DNA of 8,745 nucleotides from JBEIUL01 sp044356865 (GTDB lineage Bacteria > Planctomycetota > Phycisphaerae > Phycisphaerales > SM1A02): contig JBIKVN010000132.1 in the NCBI GenBank assembly GCA_044356865.1, positions 1 through 8,745 on the forward strand, written 5' to 3'. The notes under the pieces were generated by a model. That model had not been told where the DNA came from. It searched no databases and saw only the letters and a program-made list of their open reading frames with translations. Positions 6,901-8,745 of this stretch are shown piece by piece. A program made the translations under genes and the position numbers. Numbering within the stretch: the first letter of the stretch is position 1; every line of letters starts with the position of its first letter.

Positions 6901-7027
6901 CCTTGCGTACCTGCTCGCCCTGTGGGGTGCGACCAACCCACCGGTCGGCGACCTGAACGGGGACGCCGTCGTGAGCGCTCCGGATCTTGGGGTCCTGCTC
7001 GCCAACTGGGGGCCGATCACGCCTTGA
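3968..7027 (+). CDS. Transmembrane Ser/Thr kinase fused in frame to a secreted FG-GAP propeller/dockerin protein
   Basis: The open frame encodes 1019 aa. Residues 17-62 are the helical segment usual before planctomycete PknB-like kinases (VRRLFRRAC..PAKERAAWV). The kinase domain (about 82-345) is complete: G-loop GEGGSG (89-94), Lys109, probable helix-C Glu129, HRDLKAGN (Asp208, Lys210, Asn213), DFG (226-228) and APE (251-253). One transmembrane helix follows (351-374), so the remainder would lie outside the cytoplasm. A Pro-rich linker (376-396) leads into a second hydrophobic segment that reads as a signal peptide (397-421). Residues 430-770 contain FG-GAP-like propeller repeats, clearest at GAAYVFQRNPSGLWSQEAKL (561-580). 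DCDNDGISNADE (776-787) and DCDANGIPDSC resemble thrombospondin-3 calcium loops. A beta-rich domain (805-928), a second DCDGDGQSD motif (932-940) and a dockerin-like tail (965-1015, two Asp-rich loops ending in LLANWG) complete it. GTG 3968 is the only start after an in-frame stop at 3935. Whether one or two proteins are made is open. Confidence 0.85.
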   Translation: MTTEIENERSARTGPDPETEAVRRLFRRACTRPAKERAAWVRANAASDAMAEEVLSLLAHLEDTARDAVPADPLLGRTLDGWTLLEPVGEGGSGRVYLAERDNARGAFKLLHAKHSGSEGKAGHRVSIERSALERLSHPAIVRLLDHGTVEIDGTARDYLVTEFVEDAEPLLEGAMREGLTLEQRVELLAEIADAVGHAHARGVIHRDLKAGNIVIDGEGRPRILDFGIARLESETGADRDARAGSRATLAPEQIDPRRGPVTPRTDVYALGVIGFRLVTGEVPYDVGSTLASAAQAILHVPPLDAAVACPNIAPHVQRTLIRALHKSPRSRFDDARALAKGVRSDATHSLVAPLLAIGSTIAAVLITAAFVAVRPEPQARPTIPAPTPNNPEGDAVKTPLSSSSIAAIVASLGLAAPAPADPPVVSPAATIEISTLPQHEDGLTLCGDDIIYVRGSDRSIRVLRQQANGPWSESELPGQTPAPGTVYTYVAGSGNLLAAVLASQSGPNRIDLYERSSEGVWSRVQSVGQPTSGSFAFLLSPDWSGNTLIVGDRYADSYRGAAYVFQRNPSGLWSQEAKLQGSFASPSFTELWSCQIEGDLAALGHWLKPCGYSGPSGTIAVFRRGTSGTWTQEAAIRPTWATCGDRFSQTVGVAFQRVLNLTDLSAPYSTKQFNKVGDVWQQGPDLPMLSIGGAGRMLPTSWGILSLTWGKGEVLASRRTDAGFDHIALLQPTSAVTQSWGSFNLGVTESRCAVATANASNSWVVSLYDLTPLLDCDNDGISNADEIAAGAPDCDANGIPDSCEGSGEYVSPAKAPFGFGQGLSHAFTSMPQAGENVTLTVETKADLGGVSEFVTVRADGATLGTLFGIDGQDCPSSPQVRTVTIPAAQFNGLVADGSVTIELVPSSLVSVKECPSSTALVRLTYPEQIVDCDGDGQSDACQIAADPGLDKDGDGTIDGCNYAKGDFDLSDTIDGGDLAYLLALWGATNPPVGDLNGDAVVSAPDLGVLLANWGPITP
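5145..5150 (+). promoter_or_regulatory. Internal Shine-Dalgarno AAGGAG inside the kinase-sensor frame
   Basis: AAGGAG lies 5 nt before GTG 5156, which begins a credible signal peptide. A well-spaced ribosome binding site at exactly the junction between the kinase linker and the secreted module suggests that translation starts here, or did before the two genes became one frame. Confidence 0.55.
5156..7027 (+). CDS. Alternative product: secreted FG-GAP/dockerin protein from an internal GTG
   Basis: From GTG 5156 the same frame gives a free-standing 623-aa exported protein. Residues 1-25 make a normal signal peptide: a Lys at position 2, the hydrophobic core IAAIVASLGLAA and an APA cleavage site before Asp26. 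The mature part is the propeller, calcium-motif and dockerin-like region described for the full frame, a complete domain set by the standard of secreted planctomycete proteins. The GTG is followed by A, so GTGA also forms a stop (5157-5159) in the neighbouring frame. A one-base shift in the preceding linker would give the familiar four-base stop/start overlap between separate kinase and secreted-protein genes. It may therefore be the downstream half of a formerly two-gene operon, a second product of the fusion, or the true gene if the assembly has an indel. Ligand and partners are unknown. Confidence 0.45.
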   Translation: MKTPLSSSSIAAIVASLGLAAPAPADPPVVSPAATIEISTLPQHEDGLTLCGDDIIYVRGSDRSIRVLRQQANGPWSESELPGQTPAPGTVYTYVAGSGNLLAAVLASQSGPNRIDLYERSSEGVWSRVQSVGQPTSGSFAFLLSPDWSGNTLIVGDRYADSYRGAAYVFQRNPSGLWSQEAKLQGSFASPSFTELWSCQIEGDLAALGHWLKPCGYSGPSGTIAVFRRGTSGTWTQEAAIRPTWATCGDRFSQTVGVAFQRVLNLTDLSAPYSTKQFNKVGDVWQQGPDLPMLSIGGAGRMLPTSWGILSLTWGKGEVLASRRTDAGFDHIALLQPTSAVTQSWGSFNLGVTESRCAVATANASNSWVVSLYDLTPLLDCDNDGISNADEIAAGAPDCDANGIPDSCEGSGEYVSPAKAPFGFGQGLSHAFTSMPQAGENVTLTVETKADLGGVSEFVTVRADGATLGTLFGIDGQDCPSSPQVRTVTIPAAQFNGLVADGSVTIELVPSSLVSVKECPSSTALVRLTYPEQIVDCDGDGQSDACQIAADPGLDKDGDGTIDGCNYAKGDFDLSDTIDGGDLAYLLALWGATNPPVGDLNGDAVVSAPDLGVLLANWGPITP

Positions 7028-7080
7028 CCGGCGACGCGTGCTTCACCGGCTTGACTCGCGGACGGCTCCGGCGTGCATCC

Positions 7081-7101
7081 GGGCCGGCCGCAGGCCGGCC
7101 C
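7081..7101. repeat. Perfect palindrome 1 (9-bp arms, 3-nt loop)
   Basis: GGGCCGGCC, loop GCA, then GGCCGGCCC. It is 54 nt after the stop of the kinase-sensor gene. There is no T-run after it, so it is a poor intrinsic terminator; it may be a REP-like unit. Confidence 0.6.
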
Positions 7102-7141
7102 TCCAAATGCCTCGCGAGTTGTCGAACACGCAACCCTGGGA

Positions 7142-7161
7142 GCGTCGGCCCTGGCCGACGC
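7142..7161. repeat. Perfect palindrome 2 (9-bp arms, 2-nt centre)
   Basis: GCGTCGGCC, CT, then GGCCGACGC. As RNA it would form at least a 7-bp stem with a 6-nt loop. Like palindrome 1, its centre reads GGCC-spacer-GGCC. Confidence 0.6.
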
Positions 7162-7217
7162 GGGACGAGAGGGGCGTCGATCGCGCCCACCTCACGGACG
7201 GCCCAGGCCTCCATTCC

Positions 7218-7238
7218 CGACGAGGCATGGCCTCGTCG
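7218..7238. repeat. Perfect palindrome 3 (9-bp arms, 3-nt loop)
   Basis: CGACGAGGC, loop ATG, then GCCTCGTCG. The geometry is the same as in palindrome 1 but the arms differ, so it is a structural relative and not a copy. Confidence 0.6.
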
Positions 7239-7295
7239 TTCCGGGTGCGGTGCGTCACGAAGGTCGGCGTGGCGCCCGAGGCCCCCACCAACGAA

Positions 7296-7329
7296 CACCG
7301 GCCACCGTCTCCCCAGACGGTGGCCGGTG
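7296..7329. terminator. Strong 15-bp hairpin, probable terminator between convergent genes
   Basis: CACCGGCCACCGTCT (7296-7310) pairs perfectly with 7315-7329 around a CCCC loop. It lies 72 nt beyond the stop of the minus-strand PRC-barrel gene and 268 nt beyond the plus-strand gene. On the minus strand it is followed by TTCGTTGG, a weak U-tract; the plus strand has none. It most likely serves the minus-strand gene and may block both directions. Confidence 0.5.
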
Positions 7330-7401
7330 CGTCTCGCCGACCCGGACTCCTCCAGCCGGGTCGTCCACTCCGGTCGGCGGTGTGGTCGATGTGTTCGCCT
7401 C

Positions 7402-8745
7402 TCAGCGCGGATCCCAGCTCGGAACCCGCGCGTCGTCGATGAGCGTGATGCGGTTGTCCTTGGCGTCGACCTGGCGGGCCAGCCAGTGCGGCTTGCCGTC
7501 GATGGTGGTCTTGCACGCCCGCACGCTTACCGCGTCGCCCACCTCGAACGGAAGTTTCTGGTGCTCGACATAGGTGATCGGGCCGAGCAGCACGGTTTCC
7601 TCGCCGTCGCCGCGCCGAACCACCACGGCCCGCGCCTTCGCCGTGCCGTTCGCGAAGGTCACATCGACGAACTTCACCACGGTGCCCGAGACCGTCTGCT
7701 CGCTCTTCGCGTCCATCGCCCCGAGGATGTTGCCGCCGGCCGACCACGAGTCGATCGAGCCCACCGCCACCACCGGCCCGGTGGGCCGCACCCGGTACTC
7801 GGGCCGCGAGACCTCGTACAGGTTCCAGACCCGCTCGACGGTCGGGCCGGTGTTCAGGTTCACCGTCTCGCCGGGCGTGCGGGGGCTGCCCAGGACCATC
7901 TCCCGCGACGCGTCAAGGCCAATCTCGCCCTTGGGCCGCACCACCGCGACCGACCACGGCATGAGCCGCTTCACGTCGGCGATGCCGAAGAAGTTCTCGT
8001 TCGGGTCGACCGAGACGAACGCCACGGTGCCGGAGACCCGCTCGACCACCAGGTCATCGAGCTCGCCGCAGTCCTTGCCGCGGCAGGCCAGCGGACGATT
8101 GATGAGCGAACTGGCCAGGACATGCCACGCGGGCGTGATGCGCTGCTCGGGCGTTCCGATCCGGTGCCGCCGCAGCGCCCAGGCCGGGCGACCCTCGGCG
8201 TCGCGCAGCCGCAACTCACCGCTGCCCTTCACGATGCGGGTCCCGACCGAAAGATGCCCGGGATCCCGCGGCAACTCCAGCGCCTCGATCTTCACGCGGT
8301 CGCCCCGCAGCGGCGCGGCCGGCGACGCGTTCACGAACCAGGTCGGCCCGAGCGTCACGTGCCGCACCACGCCATCGTCGGTCTCGAGCGTCGCGACGAT
8401 GCGGTCGCTCACCTGCCGCAGGCGAACCCGCTCGACCTTGGTGACCGTGCCCTCGATGACGATCGGCTTCGCCCCGCCCAGGCCGGTGAAGTACGGGTCA
8501 TCCGGTTCGGCCTGCTCGGGCGGTCCGGCCTCGGGAGCCGGCGGCGCCGTCTCCGAGATCGGCACGCCGTCCTCCCAGTCCTTCTCGTCGAAAATCGGCA
8601 TCTGCCCGAGCCGCTCGGGCGTGGTCGCCAGCAGGAACCGGTCGTTCTTCCCGTCCCAGCGCAGCGACGCGTACGGCACGCTCACGTGGCGGCCGGCCAG
8701 CCGCACCCCGACGCCGTCGACGCCGGCCCGCAGCACGGCAAAGTC
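7402..8745 (-). CDS. PRC-barrel/OB-like repeat protein, C-terminal 447 aa (5' end beyond window)
   Basis: The frame is open to the window edge. A GTG at 8736 could be a start, but the first residues already lie inside a domain, so the gene is taken as cut. Residues are numbered from the edge. Residues 1-60 (RHVSVPYASLRWDGKNDRFLLA, then PERLGQMPIFD) are the second half of a PRC-barrel. A Pro/Glu-rich linker (63-83) precedes an OB-like beta domain (about 96-190: EGTVTKVERV, HVTLGPTWFV, LRGDRVKIEALEL). A second PRC-barrel follows (about 208-288: LASSLINRPL, GELDDLVVERVSGTVAFVSV, then MPWSVAVV), and a second OB-like domain (about 351-443: SGTVVKFVDV, LLGPITYVEHQKL, VGDAVSVRACKTTIDGKPHW). The order is thus [PRC-OB] twice, a probable internal duplication. 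PRC-barrels occur in RimM and in proteins that bind other proteins or metals; no catalytic residues are visible. CRGKDC (221-226) gives one cysteine pair. Cell location cannot be judged without the N-terminus. Confidence 0.8.
   Translation of the reverse strand, partial: DFAVLRAGVDGVGVRLAGRHVSVPYASLRWDGKNDRFLLATTPERLGQMPIFDEKDWEDGVPISETAPPAPEAGPPEQAEPDDPYFTGLGGAKPIVIEGTVTKVERVRLRQVSDRIVATLETDDGVVRHVTLGPTWFVNASPAAPLRGDRVKIEALELPRDPGHLSVGTRIVKGSGELRLRDAEGRPAWALRRHRIGTPEQRITPAWHVLASSLINRPLACRGKDCGELDDLVVERVSGTVAFVSVDPNENFFGIADVKRLMPWSVAVVRPKGEIGLDASREMVLGSPRTPGETVNLNTGPTVERVWNLYEVSRPEYRVRPTGPVVAVGSIDSWSAGGNILGAMDAKSEQTVSGTVVKFVDVTFANGTAKARAVVVRRGDGEETVLLGPITYVEHQKLPFEVGDAVSVRACKTTIDGKPHWLARQVDAKDNRITLIDDARVPSWDPR

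Larger units (their letters stand above)
7028..7401. other. 374-bp region without a gene, rich in palindromes
   Basis: This region separates the convergent ends of the kinase-sensor and PRC-barrel genes. No credible gene is seen: the frames open across it have no ribosome binding site, no recognisable domain and Arg/Pro-rich translations. It holds four perfect palindromes centred near 7091, 7152, 7228 and 7313. The last is suited to termination; the other three look like small dispersed REP-type units. No RNA gene was recognised. Confidence 0.7.

Noticed and set aside
7043..7747. Open frames across the 7028-7401 gap on both strands
   Set aside because: They have no ribosome binding site, run through palindromes or opposite the PRC-barrel gene, and give Arg/Pro-rich translations.

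Overview
The window is high-GC bacterial DNA, probably from a planctomycete and most likely the class Phycisphaerae. Four traits support this, although none is exclusive: an ECF sigma factor of the 'LEPTELVNEVWLRL / RAHFFGSVARS' type next to a PknB-like serine/threonine kinase; a secreted region with DCDxDG calcium motifs ending in a dockerin-like 'GDLNGDAVVSAPDLGVLLANWG' tail; a secreted sulfatase; and GTG starts. The assignment is an inference from protein style. No rRNA, tRNA, CRISPR array, transposase or plasmid function was seen.

Left part (1-3191). The 5' end of a sulfatase gene (minus strand, cut by the window edge) is divergent from a large MscK/MscM-like mechanosensitive channel gene (393-2924, plus). 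The channel gene is followed by a 68-codon gene of unknown function that has its own strong ribosome binding site. A TATACT box lies 9 nt before the chosen channel start, so its mRNA may have almost no leader.

Centre (3230-7027). This is the most interesting part. An ECF sigma factor (minus) is divergent from a transmembrane serine/threonine kinase (plus), 111 bp apart. The kinase frame does not stop after its membrane helix. It runs straight into a complete secreted-protein module with its own Shine-Dalgarno, GTG start and signal peptide, then FG-GAP-like beta-propeller repeats, two calcium-motif segments around a beta-rich domain, and a dockerin-like end. The frame can therefore give a 1019-aa kinase-sensor fusion and possibly a separate 623-aa secreted protein. 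A likely working model (inference) is that the extracytoplasmic propeller senses a ligand, the kinase relays the signal, and the sigma factor, which lacks the usual acidic region-2.2 motif but has threonines there, is controlled by phosphorylation. Codon usage falls from about 90% GC3 to 53-73% within the kinase C-lobe and recovers at the calcium motifs, suggesting a mosaic gene.

Right part (7028-8745). A 374-bp region without a gene contains four perfect GC-rich palindromes at 60-85 bp intervals. The last is a 15-bp-stem hairpin that probably terminates transcription. Beyond it is a minus-strand gene, cut at its 5' end by the window edge, whose product looks like a duplicated [PRC-barrel + OB-like beta-barrel] module.
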